A stretch of DNA of 64,000 nucleotides from an uncultured Verrucomicrobia subdivision 3 bacterium (GTDB lineage Bacteria > Verrucomicrobiota > Verrucomicrobiia > Limisphaerales > UBA11358). Positions 28,508 through 38,260 of this stretch are shown one piece after another. Made by a program: the position numbers and the translations under genes. The stretch covers positions 1 through 64,000 of the forward strand of contig CAIXBQ010000148.1 in assembly GCA_903917705.1 (NCBI GenBank). Reading direction: 5' to 3'. Every line of letters begins with the position of its first letter. Position 1 is the stretch's first letter. The notes under the pieces are model-generated. The model was not told where the DNA came from and ran no database searches. It saw only the letters and a list, made by a program, of their open reading frames with translations.

Positions 28508-28790
28508 TTGGCGCTAAATTTAAACCAGCTCCATGAAATCGCCGTCCGCACCTGTGTATTTCGATTTCATTTGGAGCTATTCGCGAATTAGCTCCAAACA
28601 ACCGGAAACAAACGTCGTGATTTTTCCGAAAAATTGGAGCTGATTCAATTTTAGCACCATAAAATCACCGGTCGAACACGTGCCAAAAGACTATGTTAGG
28701 AGCTATTTTGCTTTTAGCTCCATATGCCAGCTGTGGAACGTCGAGACATTTCAGTTTGTTTGGAGCTAAACCAAAAAAAGCTCCTTCAAT
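28508..28790. repeat. Five palindromes phased exactly every 63 bp
   Basis: Five 23-base palindromes of form GGAGCT-N11-AGCTCC lie in the 698-base gap between two divergent genes. Left boxes begin at 28510 (variant GGCGCT), 28573, 28636, 28699 and 28762. Right boxes begin at 28527, 28590, 28653 (variant AGCACC), 28716 and 28779. Every interval is exactly 63 bases. The 11-base loops all differ, while the arms are conserved, often extended to TTGGAGCTA/TAGCTCCA. The 40-base spacers share only scattered similarity. Arm conservation with fixed spacing suggests protein binding sites on one DNA face or repeated RNA hairpins. It is not coding. The rest of the gap (28225-28507, 28791-28922) shows nothing clear. 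Confidence 0.9.
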
Positions 28791-28922
28791 TTCCACGGAG
28801 TACAGCCATTCTCCGGGAATATAGATGGAAATATAAGTATCTCTTTGGCAAAACCGGGACTAAGGTGCGTTATTTCCCGCTGGAACGACGAAGTTTCCTG
28901 CCACAACCCGAAAGGATTAAAT

Positions 28923-29546
28923 ATGCAAACATTCAAACTGGATTTTCGCAACCGATCCGCCGCCGATCAGCTTCATATCTGTGAACATGCGGTGAGAAGC
29001 ATCACCCGGCTGAAGCCGGAAGAGCGGGGTGACGTGGAACTGGACAAATTGACCGCCACCGTTGCCGGTGTCCGCACCAGTTTTGACCGCGTAATCTGGC
29101 TGCGCTCCGAATTGAAGATGGAAATTGACCAGCGCGATGGCCGCTTGCGCGCCGCTCGCGCGCAGGTCACCAGCAGTTGCAGTTCGGTTTCATCGGCATT
29201 GAATTATGATCCCGCCGCCATGCTGGGCGCCGGCCTGGTTCTGCCCAAACCGCGTTCACCCGTGGGCCGGCCGGCGATGCCCGACGATTTCCGCGCCGAA
29301 CCGAGCGCCGTGGAGGGCGAAGCGCGGCTGCGCTGGCACCGCACCGTGCGCCGCTGCATGTTCGAGGTGGAATTGCGCCGGGATACCGACGGCGAAAGCG
29401 GCTGGAAACATTACGATGGCAATTTCCGCCAGAGCATGTTGGTGAAAGGGCTGGAATCCGGCATGAAATACTGGGTGCGTGTGCGCGCCATTAATGCCCA
29501 CGGCAAAAGCCCCTGGAGCCAGCCCGTGTCCGTGAGAGCCAAATAA
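28923..29546 (+). CDS. Fibronectin type III domain protein
   Basis: A 207-residue protein starting MQTFKLDFRNRSAADQ at the ATG at 28923, preceded by GAAAGGA nine bases upstream. The first 90 residues are helical (SITRLKPEERGDVELDKL). The C-terminal 90 residues form an FN3 domain: RRCMFEVELRRD, then YWVRVRAINAHGKSPWSQPVSV. No signal peptide is visible. Its layout, length and FN3 C-terminus parallel the protein at 59933, though the N-terminal halves differ. It lies 139 bases downstream of the phased palindromes. Function unknown; FN3 suggests binding to protein or carbohydrate. Confidence 0.75.
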   Translation: MQTFKLDFRNRSAADQLHICEHAVRSITRLKPEERGDVELDKLTATVAGVRTSFDRVIWLRSELKMEIDQRDGRLRAARAQVTSSCSSVSSALNYDPAAMLGAGLVLPKPRSPVGRPAMPDDFRAEPSAVEGEARLRWHRTVRRCMFEVELRRDTDGESGWKHYDGNFRQSMLVKGLESGMKYWVRVRAINAHGKSPWSQPVSVRAK

Positions 29547-29588
29547 TCCCCGGCCGGTTTCTACTGCGCCGCCCTGCCCCGGCGTCAA

Positions 29589-31970
29589 TTAATGCGTCGG
29601 CGCGGTTGCCGAAGGTTCGGCCGGGCTGGTGAATTCAACGGTTATCAATTGATAGTTGCGGATCAGCCGGAATTTTAATAGCTGCCCGGCCCCGGGATTC
29701 CGGGTGGCGGTCAAAAAATCGCCGAGATCGCGCACAACGAGACCGTTGGCCTGCTGTATGAAATCCCCCGCGCGCAATCCGAGCTTGAAAGCCGCGGCCC
29801 CCGTCGGGAGATCGGCGACAAATACGCCGCGCGCCGCCGCGCTCACGCCCAGCGCGGAATATTCCTCGCCGATCAAGCCGCGCAGGGTGGCGCCATGCCA
29901 GATGGTTTTGACCGCCGCCGCCGCCGGGCCGCCGGGGTTGGCGGTGGCAGGCATTTCCGGGGTGCGCGCGATGGCTTTCAACCGGGGTGACCGCACGCCG
30001 AATTCATTCATCGGAAAATTCTCAAAGCCGAGCGCCAGCGCGGGCGAACCGGTTTGCACCCGGAAATCTCCGGCGGCATTCACAAACCGCGGATCGCCGG
30101 TGAGCGAATGGGCGTCGCATCCCTGGGCAGCGAAACTGGTCCGGTCCGCGTCCGAAGTGGTGAAAAGATTGCCGTCCACCTCCGCGCCCCACTTCGCGAT
30201 CCGCATCAGCGCCGGGCGATACGCGCCCATGACGATGTTGCGGGCGAACACATCGCCGCTGTTCTCAAACCAGACGTGCGGATGCAGGCTGTTGCCGACG
30301 ATGATGTTGTTCGTCGCGATGCGCCAGAACCCTTCGCGCAGCTTCAGCCCGCCGTGCAGCAGGAGGTTATTGTAAATCAGGTAATGGCTGGAGCCGTCGT
30401 CGAGATCGATGTCCCAGCCGTGGTCGCAGCGCCACCGGTTGTTCCGCAGAGTGTTGGGCTGGACCACGTCGAGCAGCGCCAGCCGAGGCAGCTCGCCGGC
30501 CGGCACGCCGCGCAATTCCCAGAACCGGTCGCGCCCCCAGGAATTGAAGCTGCCGTGATCGCCGGTTTCCTTCACGGTGTCGAAGACATCGCAAAACTCG
30601 ATGACATGCCCGCCCCAGCAGCCGTCGCCTATGTTGATGCCGGCGCGCGGCACATCGTAGATCGAGCAGTGGCGCACGGTGATGCGCTGCGCCATGTCAA
30701 TCTCCACCGGCGCGGTCTGTTTCTCGAACCGCCCGCTGCGCGTGATAAGACAATCCTCCACCAGACAATCGGCGGGAAAGTTATCCGTCAGCGGACCGGG
30801 CGTTTTATCCAGCGTGGCGAAATCATTTTTCCCTTTCCAGCCGATGCCGTTGCGGACGGCGTGGGGATCGCCGATAAACGCAATGCCGTTCGCGCCGCCC
30901 TCGCGGATCAGGCAGCCGCGAATGGTGAGGCGGCGGTTGTAGTTGTTGGCAAAAATGCTGTTGCCGCCGAGCTGGTCAAAATCACAATCCTCCAGGCCGG
31001 CATCCTCCGCCCCGTTGAACATCACCGCCCCGCCGCGATAAGTCGTCCAGTCGGTGCGCAACAGCGGCTCCCGGTTTTCCATGAACGTCCGCGCGGCATG
31101 CCGGAAGGTCAGCCCGCGCAGGGTGATGAATTTCACCGGTTGCGCCGGCGTGCCGTTGAATTCAATCAGATGACGCAGGCGGACGACCTCGATGGTCGCC
31201 GTCTTCAGGTTCACACCCGCCGGCGGAAAGCAGAACAGCGTGTTGGCCCTCGCATCGTGAAACCATTCGCCGGGCGCGTCGAGCTCCTCGCGGATGTTTT
31301 CCACGAAGCGAAACTGCCGGTGCATTCCGCTGGGCCGGTTGTTCTGCCAGCCGCCTTCATAGTCCAGCGTGCCATCGGCCCGCTTGCCCAGAATCCGCCA
31401 GTGCATGTCGCCCCAGAGCGACTGGTGCATGGCATGGATATAGCCGCCCGCCGGATCGCTCCAGCGCGCGACCCGTTCCGGCGCGATGGCGTCGGCCGCC
31501 GTGCCGTTGAACTTCTCCGCGGCGGGATCGTAGTTGGGATAGCGCGCCATCGGCTGGCGACCGCCGTTCACGAATAACTGGTCCATCACCAGCCCCGGCG
31601 GTGTCTTCGCCTGGAAAATCCTGTCGCGCCACGGCGTCCACTGCAAGGCAAGCCGCTCGCCGCCGCTGATGACCGGCGATTCGCCGGGCGCGGCGGTATA
31701 ACTGACGGGGAATCTTGCGGTGCCCGAATCGGCCACAGTGAACCGGAGCGTGTCAGCCAGATAAAACGTTCCGGCATGGAGCACCACGGTCACCGGTTCG
31801 TGGCGGGCGGATTTGCGCGCCAGGGTTTGGGCGGCGGTCAGCGTGGCCAGCGGTCTGACGACCGTGCCGGGGCTGTTATCATCGCCGCCCTGCGGCGAAA
31901 CATGGATCTCCACCGCGAACGCGCCGGCACCAACCAGCAAGACCATGAGGAATGGGGCGATGACCTTCAC
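29589..31970 (-). CDS. Secreted beta-helix protein with C-terminal PDZ domain
   Basis: A 793-residue exported protein with signal peptide MKVIAPFLMVLLVGAGAFA. The opening HVSPQGGDDNSPGTVVRPL and the later TVVLHAGTFYLADTLRFT are typical of parallel beta-helix polysaccharide-active proteins, and repeats such as LRGLTFRHAAR, AGLEDCDFDQLGGNSIF and RLTIRGCLIREGG follow. The last 90 residues are a PDZ domain (GAAAFKLGLRAGDFIQQANGL). PDZ domains usually recognise C-termini or join proteases, so this fusion is unusual for a sugar-binding fold. It is 18 bases upstream of nothing on its own strand; glnS lies just before it, same strand. Confidence 0.82.
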   Translation of the reverse strand: MKVIAPFLMVLLVGAGAFAVEIHVSPQGGDDNSPGTVVRPLATLTAAQTLARKSARHEPVTVVLHAGTFYLADTLRFTVADSGTARFPVSYTAAPGESPVISGGERLALQWTPWRDRIFQAKTPPGLVMDQLFVNGGRQPMARYPNYDPAAEKFNGTAADAIAPERVARWSDPAGGYIHAMHQSLWGDMHWRILGKRADGTLDYEGGWQNNRPSGMHRQFRFVENIREELDAPGEWFHDARANTLFCFPPAGVNLKTATIEVVRLRHLIEFNGTPAQPVKFITLRGLTFRHAARTFMENREPLLRTDWTTYRGGAVMFNGAEDAGLEDCDFDQLGGNSIFANNYNRRLTIRGCLIREGGANGIAFIGDPHAVRNGIGWKGKNDFATLDKTPGPLTDNFPADCLVEDCLITRSGRFEKQTAPVEIDMAQRITVRHCSIYDVPRAGINIGDGCWGGHVIEFCDVFDTVKETGDHGSFNSWGRDRFWELRGVPAGELPRLALLDVVQPNTLRNNRWRCDHGWDIDLDDGSSHYLIYNNLLLHGGLKLREGFWRIATNNIIVGNSLHPHVWFENSGDVFARNIVMGAYRPALMRIAKWGAEVDGNLFTTSDADRTSFAAQGCDAHSLTGDPRFVNAAGDFRVQTGSPALALGFENFPMNEFGVRSPRLKAIARTPEMPATANPGGPAAAAVKTIWHGATLRGLIGEEYSALGVSAAARGVFVADLPTGAAAFKLGLRAGDFIQQANGLVVRDLGDFLTATRNPGAGQLLKFRLIRNYQLITVEFTSPAEPSATAPTH

Positions 31971-31988
31971 TGGCGCGCTCGCTTCAAA

Positions 31989-33788
<1,800 letters not shown>

Positions 33789-33922
33789 AAATTCGCCGAA
33801 GATTAACAAAGGGCCGCAGCGATGGCAAACCACCTGATGAGACCGCCAAACAACTCAAAGGACATGAACATTGGCGCACGGATCAGCACCATTCTGCACC
33901 GGCTCACATCCACGAAATCACG

Positions 33923-35122
33923 TCATTTGCCCGGCGGGACGGCAAAGGCGGCGGTGAAGGTGCTTCCGGGAATTTTCAGCCCGCGCCGATAACTGATGGC
34001 GCGGCTGCTCCAGCGGACGAGCAGTGAATCATAGTCCGACTGCGCCAGGTAACCGAAACATTGTCTGCTATCCGGCCAGTCGCCGGCCCCCTGCCCTTCG
34101 AGTTGGCGCTGGCTGCACAGGAAGATCTCCCGCACCGGACCACCCACACCATCCACGTTCACCGCATCGCCGGCCTTTTTGGCGGCGCACTCTTTCGCCG
34201 ACGGCGGCACCAGCGGGGCAAGCGGGGTGAACAGCGTCCAGTCCTTGTCGCCGGGCTTCAGACCGCAGACCAGCAGGTCGGTTTTGCCATAATCATCTGC
34301 CAGTTGATATTCGTGCCGTTCAAAGCTCTGGCCGACCTCGTTCACCTCAACCAGGGCGTGGCCGGTGATGCGATAATTCACATCCTTCCATTTGCCGGAC
34401 GCCCCGACCACGAGCGGCGGCGGCCCGGCGGGGATTTTTTTCACCGGCGCGGCTTCATAATCTGTCGAACAGGAGAAGTTGCGGCCAAAGACGATCAAGA
34501 ACAGAACCAGGACCGCCGCCCCCTTGAGAAGGAATTTGACGCCGCTGTCGTAATTGCCGGAACCGGAGCCGCCCAGGGACGAGAAGAGCTTGCCACCCCC
34601 GAAGCCGGCCGGTTCGGGCGGAAGATTGAAAGCGGCGTTGACGACGCCGCGCGCGAGATTGACGCCGTTGTAAAACTCCACTTCGTCGCCCGTCCAGCTC
34701 ACGACCTGCATGATGCTGCCGGCCTCGGCGTTAAAATAATTCGCCACGTCGCCCACCTCAACGCCTTCTGGCGCTTCGCCTTCGATGCGATAAACGCGCG
34801 AGGAACTGCGCAGCGTGATGCGGACATCTTCCCCGGTGAGGTTGAGGCGATCGCCCACGCGCTTGGTCGCGGCATCGGCGGCGGTCAGCGGATATTCCGG
34901 CTCAAACAGCGTGAACAGCCGCCATTCGCCGCCGCGCCCGGTTTCCTCATAAACGAGATCGGCATAACTGCCGTCTTTCGCCATCAGGTTAAATTCGTTC
35001 CAATAGTAAGTGTCCCGGTCCTCCGTCTCGCCCATGACAACCCGGCCGACCAGGCGGTAGTCCTTGCCGCCAAAATTGGCGTGCATGCCGATGCGCAGTC
35101 GCGTGGGGATCTCGTAGCTCAT
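33923..35122 (-). CDS. DUF4178 protein, two domain copies and a membrane segment
   Basis: A 399-residue protein starting MSYEIPTRLRIGMHANFGG; the ATG overlaps the preceding stop as ATGA. It has two copies of the DUF4178 fold, at about 10-150 (YRLVGRVVMGETEDRDTYYWNEFNL) and 280-395 (YRITGHALVEVNEVGQSFERHEYQL). A single membrane segment separates them (FLLKGAAVLVLFLIVFGRNF, near 230). DUF4178 proteins occur with PspA-like, DUF350 and glutathionylspermidine-synthase-like genes; the function is unknown. It is the last gene of the four-gene operon starting at 36955. Confidence 0.82.
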   Translation of the reverse strand: MSYEIPTRLRIGMHANFGGKDYRLVGRVVMGETEDRDTYYWNEFNLMAKDGSYADLVYEETGRGGEWRLFTLFEPEYPLTAADAATKRVGDRLNLTGEDVRITLRSSSRVYRIEGEAPEGVEVGDVANYFNAEAGSIMQVVSWTGDEVEFYNGVNLARGVVNAAFNLPPEPAGFGGGKLFSSLGGSGSGNYDSGVKFLLKGAAVLVLFLIVFGRNFSCSTDYEAAPVKKIPAGPPPLVVGASGKWKDVNYRITGHALVEVNEVGQSFERHEYQLADDYGKTDLLVCGLKPGDKDWTLFTPLAPLVPPSAKECAAKKAGDAVNVDGVGGPVREIFLCSQRQLEGQGAGDWPDSRQCFGYLAQSDYDSLLVRWSSRAISYRRGLKIPGSTFTAAFAVPPGK

Positions 35123-36252
35123 GATGCGTGCGGGAAAAAGTGCGGCACAAAACGGCTCAAGTTGCCGGTGATGCGCCGGGTATCTTCGCGGATGCCAAGC
35201 CCGGCGGCTTCGTGATCCACCACCCAGACCCCGAAGACGGGATGGTTGCCGTAAAACTCTGGAATGTCCGCCGTGGCTTGAAACACAAAACCTTCCTCGC
35301 CATAATATCCGCCATTTTCTTCGATGGCCACGCCGCCTTCCACCCACGTGACGTTGCTGCCTTCGCGGCTGAGTTTTGGCTTGCGGATGTAGCGGCTGCC
35401 GAGCGGCGCCGCGACCTCGTAGGCAGGGAGGAGATTCGGATGTTCCGGAAACAGCTCCCAAAGAATCGGCAGCAGGCCTTTGTTGCTCAAAAGCATTTTC
35501 CACGCGGGCTCGATGAACTGGAGGCTGTCCTTGGCCAGATGCGCGCTGAAATCCTCCTTCCAAAGCCACTCCCACGGATACAGCTTGAAGGCGCGCTCGA
35601 TGCGCTCATTGTCGAGGTCAACAAAACAATTGTCCCGGCTGTGCCAGCCGATGTCCTCGATGAAAACCGCTTTCGTCTTCACGCCCGCCTGCTCGCAGGT
35701 GTCGCGCAGATAGAGCACGGTCATCTCGTCCTCGGCGTTTTCCTTGATGCCGCTGAAATGGACGGTCTTGCCGCGCCAGCGTTTCCACGCATCAATAAGC
35801 CGTTCGTGAATGGAATTGAACTGGTCGGCCTGCGGATGCCGTTCCTGCAGCCAGAACCATTGCGCGACCGCGGCCTCGACCAGCGCGGTCGGCGTGTCGG
35901 CGTTGTATTCGAGAAGTTTCGGCGGAGTGCTGCCGTCGTAGCTCAAATCGAATCGGCCATAGAGGCTGAAATCATCGCGCTCCCAAGATTTCAAGATGGC
36001 CGGAACCGCCGCTGCGGCGATGCCAAGCCGCGACCACCACTGGTTGTTGATGACCGCCTCGGCGGCGTCGATGCAAAGAAAATGCAGTTTATTTGCGGCC
36101 AGTTCCAGTTCGTCCACTTCCCGCGCGGTGAGTTCGTAGCAGGCCGATTCGTCCCAGTATGGCCCGTCGTCGTGCGAATGATAAGTGAGGCCGACGCTTT
36201 CCACCTTTTCGCGCCAGTCGGAACGGGGTTGGCAACGATGACGTTTCATCAC
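35119..36252 (-). CDS. Glutathionylspermidine synthase-like ATP-grasp protein
   Basis: A 377-residue ATP-grasp enzyme of the glutathionylspermidine synthase family, similar in role to E. coli YjfC. It has FDLSYDGSTPPKLLEYNADTPTALVEAAVAQWFW (only the core LLEYNADTPT is diagnostic), EWLWKEDF, RYIRKPKLSREGSNV and the glycine-rich GGYYGEEGFVFQ. In this family ATP-grasp forms an amide between a peptide and an amine. The amidase half of bifunctional Gsp is absent. Both ends overlap neighbours by ATGA, so translation is coupled. The real substrate is unknown. Confidence 0.88.
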   Translation of the reverse strand: MMKRHRCQPRSDWREKVESVGLTYHSHDDGPYWDESACYELTAREVDELELAANKLHFLCIDAAEAVINNQWWSRLGIAAAAVPAILKSWERDDFSLYGRFDLSYDGSTPPKLLEYNADTPTALVEAAVAQWFWLQERHPQADQFNSIHERLIDAWKRWRGKTVHFSGIKENAEDEMTVLYLRDTCEQAGVKTKAVFIEDIGWHSRDNCFVDLDNERIERAFKLYPWEWLWKEDFSAHLAKDSLQFIEPAWKMLLSNKGLLPILWELFPEHPNLLPAYEVAAPLGSRYIRKPKLSREGSNVTWVEGGVAIEENGGYYGEEGFVFQATADIPEFYGNHPVFGVWVVDHEAAGLGIREDTRRITGNLSRFVPHFFPHAS

Positions 36253-36632
36253 GAATGAAAGCCCGATCCGCCCCAGTAATGCCCGCCGTAGCTGCTGCCG
36301 AAACCGCCGCGCGATATATCCGTGCGCGTGGCCTGCGCTATCTGCACGGCCTCAGCCGAAGGCGAGGAGATGTTGGTGATGCTCTCAAACGGCTGCGTGC
36401 CCCACTGGCCGCCGAAGAAATATAGGTTCTTCTGCGCGTCAAAATGATTGTAGGGCAGTGAAAACCAGTTGCGGAACGGCGCGTGATAATAGCCGGCGCC
36501 GGGGACGAAGTAATTGTTTGTGTAAACATTCTCCGTGCTGACGGACGGCTTTTGAGTTTGCGTGCAGCCGGCCAGCGCGCCCGCGGACAGGCCGCCCATC
36601 AAAATCAGGCGGATGCTTTTGCTCCGTTTCAC
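36249..36632 (-). CDS. Small lipoprotein, YjfM/YgiB-like position
   Basis: A 127-residue protein with a lipoprotein signal (MKRSKSIRLILMGGLSAGALAGC, lipobox LAGC). The mature part is glycine-, tyrosine- and asparagine-rich (YTNNYFVPGAGYYHAPFRNWF) with a GGFGSSYGGHYWGGSGFHS end, typical of the DUF1190-like envelope lipoproteins. It ends by overlapping the ATP-grasp gene (ATGA). By place it corresponds to E. coli yjfM. The family assignment is inferred from position and composition, not from close similarity. Confidence 0.65.
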   Translation of the reverse strand: MKRSKSIRLILMGGLSAGALAGCTQTQKPSVSTENVYTNNYFVPGAGYYHAPFRNWFSLPYNHFDAQKNLYFFGGQWGTQPFESITNISSPSAEAVQIAQATRTDISRGGFGSSYGGHYWGGSGFHS

Positions 36633-36646
36633 GTTGTCGCCGCCGG

Positions 36647-36955
36647 TTAACCGAGCATGGACGCGGCGATGATGATGCTCACGCCGAGAATCGCGGCGGC
36701 GGCGACAATGGCCGCGGCGACATTTTTGTTTTCGATGATCTCCTTCTGCAGATCACCCGGCGTGCACCAGTCAAACACCTTGAAACCGATGATCGCCGCG
36801 GCAATGCCGATGGCGGCAAAGATCAACACGTTGCCGACGGCCGACAACAGCGTCTGCGCGTGCCACGAAGCGGCGGCGGGCGGCGCCTCGGCCGCCAGGA
36901 GCGACGGCGCGACGATCAGAGCAAGACCAAGGATGGGCAGGAATGTTTTTTTCAT
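36647..36955 (-). CDS. DUF350 membrane protein (YjfL-like)
   Basis: A 102-residue integral membrane protein. After a hydrophobic start (MKKTFLPILGLALIVAPSLLA), two further membrane segments follow (NVLIFAAIGIAAAIIGFKVFDW and NVAAAIVAAAAILGVSIIIA). The segment FKVFDWCTPGDLQKEIIENKN between them is characteristic of DUF350 proteins. It is the first gene of a four-gene operon with a lipoprotein, a GspS-like enzyme and a DUF4178 protein, matching the yjfL-yjfM-yjfC order in E. coli. Function of the set is not known. Confidence 0.85.
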   Translation of the reverse strand: MKKTFLPILGLALIVAPSLLAAEAPPAAASWHAQTLLSAVGNVLIFAAIGIAAAIIGFKVFDWCTPGDLQKEIIENKNVAAAIVAAAAILGVSIIIAASMLG

Positions 36956-37055
36956 AGGCGGTTGATTTGCGGACGAGATTGTCTGCGACCGGGATGACAG
37001 TCAATTACAAGAAACGACGATTTTTGGAATCTCCCCGGCCCCGATCCGCCCGAAC

Positions 37056-37697
37056 TTAGCTCGGCTCGCTGATGAGGGGCGAAAACTGCCGCGTCTCCGG
37101 GTCGTAGGCGAACAGTTCCGCCGTGGCGATCTTGAAGAACCAGCCGTGCAACCGCAGCGAACCGTCCATGAGCCGCTCCTGCACGCACGAATAGCTGTGC
37201 AGATTGTCCAGACCGAACAAAACATTCTCCTCCGCGGCGGCCGTCTCCCGCTGCGGGGCTTCGCGCAGATGGGAATAATCTTTTTTCAACGTCTCCAGCA
37301 CCGGCGCCGCCAGCTGCAGCCAATCGCGCAGATGCGGCGTGGCGGCGCTCACCGGCTTCGGGTCCAGCATCGCCGTGATCGCGCCGCACTGCGAATGGCC
37401 GCAGATGACGATGTCACTGACGCGCAGCGTCTCCACGGCAAACTCGATGGCGGCGGCGGTGGAATTGGTGTCGCCGCGCACGTTGGCGGGCGGGACGATG
37501 TTGCCGACGTTCTTGACGACGAACAGATCACCGGGCTTGCTCTGCGTGATGAGCTCCGCCAGCACGCGCGAATCCGAGCAGGTGATGAAGAGCGCGTGCG
37601 GGTTCTGCCCCTCTTGCGACAGCTTGTGAAAGAGCTTCCGGTAGTTGCCGAACTCGTCGGTGCGGAACTTATGGACGCCTTCAATGAGCCGTTGCAT
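37056..37697 (-). CDS. can: Beta-class carbonic anhydrase
   Basis: A 213-residue zinc enzyme that interconverts CO2 and bicarbonate. Zinc ligands are Cys40 in CSDSR, with the catalytic Asp42 and Arg44, and His101 and Cys104 in GHSQC. Length is typical. It begins 12 bases after purE on the same strand, so the two are probably co-transcribed. This makes metabolic sense because purine synthesis consumes bicarbonate. A second, longer relative is at 44781. Confidence 0.94.
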   Translation of the reverse strand: MQRLIEGVHKFRTDEFGNYRKLFHKLSQEGQNPHALFITCSDSRVLAELITQSKPGDLFVVKNVGNIVPPANVRGDTNSTAAAIEFAVETLRVSDIVICGHSQCGAITAMLDPKPVSAATPHLRDWLQLAAPVLETLKKDYSHLREAPQRETAAAEENVLFGLDNLHSYSCVQERLMDGSLRLHGWFFKIATAELFAYDPETRQFSPLISEPS

Positions 37698-37709
37698 GAA
37701 GAATCAGTT

Positions 37710-38207
37710 TTATTGGGCGAGCGTCTGGTTCTTCGCCCGCGATTCCTCCATCAGCCGGACCTTGAACCGCGTCAATTCGCCCTGCAATCGCGCGTCGCCG
37801 ACCGCCAGGATTTGCGCGGCCAGAATGCCGGCATTGCGCCCGCCGCCGACGGCAACGGTGGCCACCGGCACCCCCGGGGGCATCTGCACAATCGCCAGCA
37901 GTGAATCGAAGCCGTCAAACGCCTTGCCGAGGATCGGCACGCCGATGACCGGGAGGGTGGTGAACGCCGCGGTGACGCCCGGCAGATGCGCCGCGCCGCC
38001 CGCGCCGGCGATGATCACTTTCAGCCCGCGCGAAATCGCGGTGGCGACGTATTCCTCCAGGCCGCGCGGATCGCGGTGGGCGGAAATGACTTTGGCCTCG
38101 CTGGCGACGCCGAATTCCTTCAGCGCATCGGCCGCGGCTTTCATCGTGGGCCAGTCAGAATCGCTGCCCATCAGGATACCTACCAAGGGTGTATTTTCTT
38201 TGCTCAT
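37710..38207 (-). CDS. purE: N5-carboxyaminoimidazole ribonucleotide mutase
   Basis: A 165-residue enzyme of purine biosynthesis. Motifs are [22 protein letters not shown] and [12 protein letters not shown], all in the normal places. It moves the carboxylate of N5-CAIR to C4, so a PurK partner is expected; none lies in this window. If PurK is absent, it could instead be a class II PurE that uses CO2 directly. The downstream carbonic anhydrase gene suggests coordination with CO2/bicarbonate supply. Confidence 0.95.
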   Translation of the reverse strand: MSKENTPLVGILMGSDSDWPTMKAAADALKEFGVASEAKVISAHRDPRGLEEYVATAISRGLKVIIAGAGGAAHLPGVTAAFTTLPVIGVPILGKAFDGFDSLLAIVQMPPGVPVATVAVGGGRNAGILAAQILAVGDARLQGELTRFKVRLMEESRAKNQTLAQ

Positions 38208-38260
38208 GGTAAAAATTATTTCGGTTAAAAATTACCAGCGCGGCGGCGGCGGCGCAACGC

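Noticed and set aside
26221-28551. Longer start for the beta-helix gene
   Set aside because: The 109 codons before 28224 run into the palindrome array and have no signal-peptide or domain character; the ATG at 28224 gives a proper signal peptide.
28508-28790. CRISPR array
   Set aside because: The regular 63-bp period and hairpins suggested it, but the repeats are only conserved in their arms, loops differ in every unit and no cas gene is present.
28724-28984. An 86-codon frame over the end of the palindrome array
   Set aside because: It starts within the array and overlaps the well-supported FN3 gene start in another frame.
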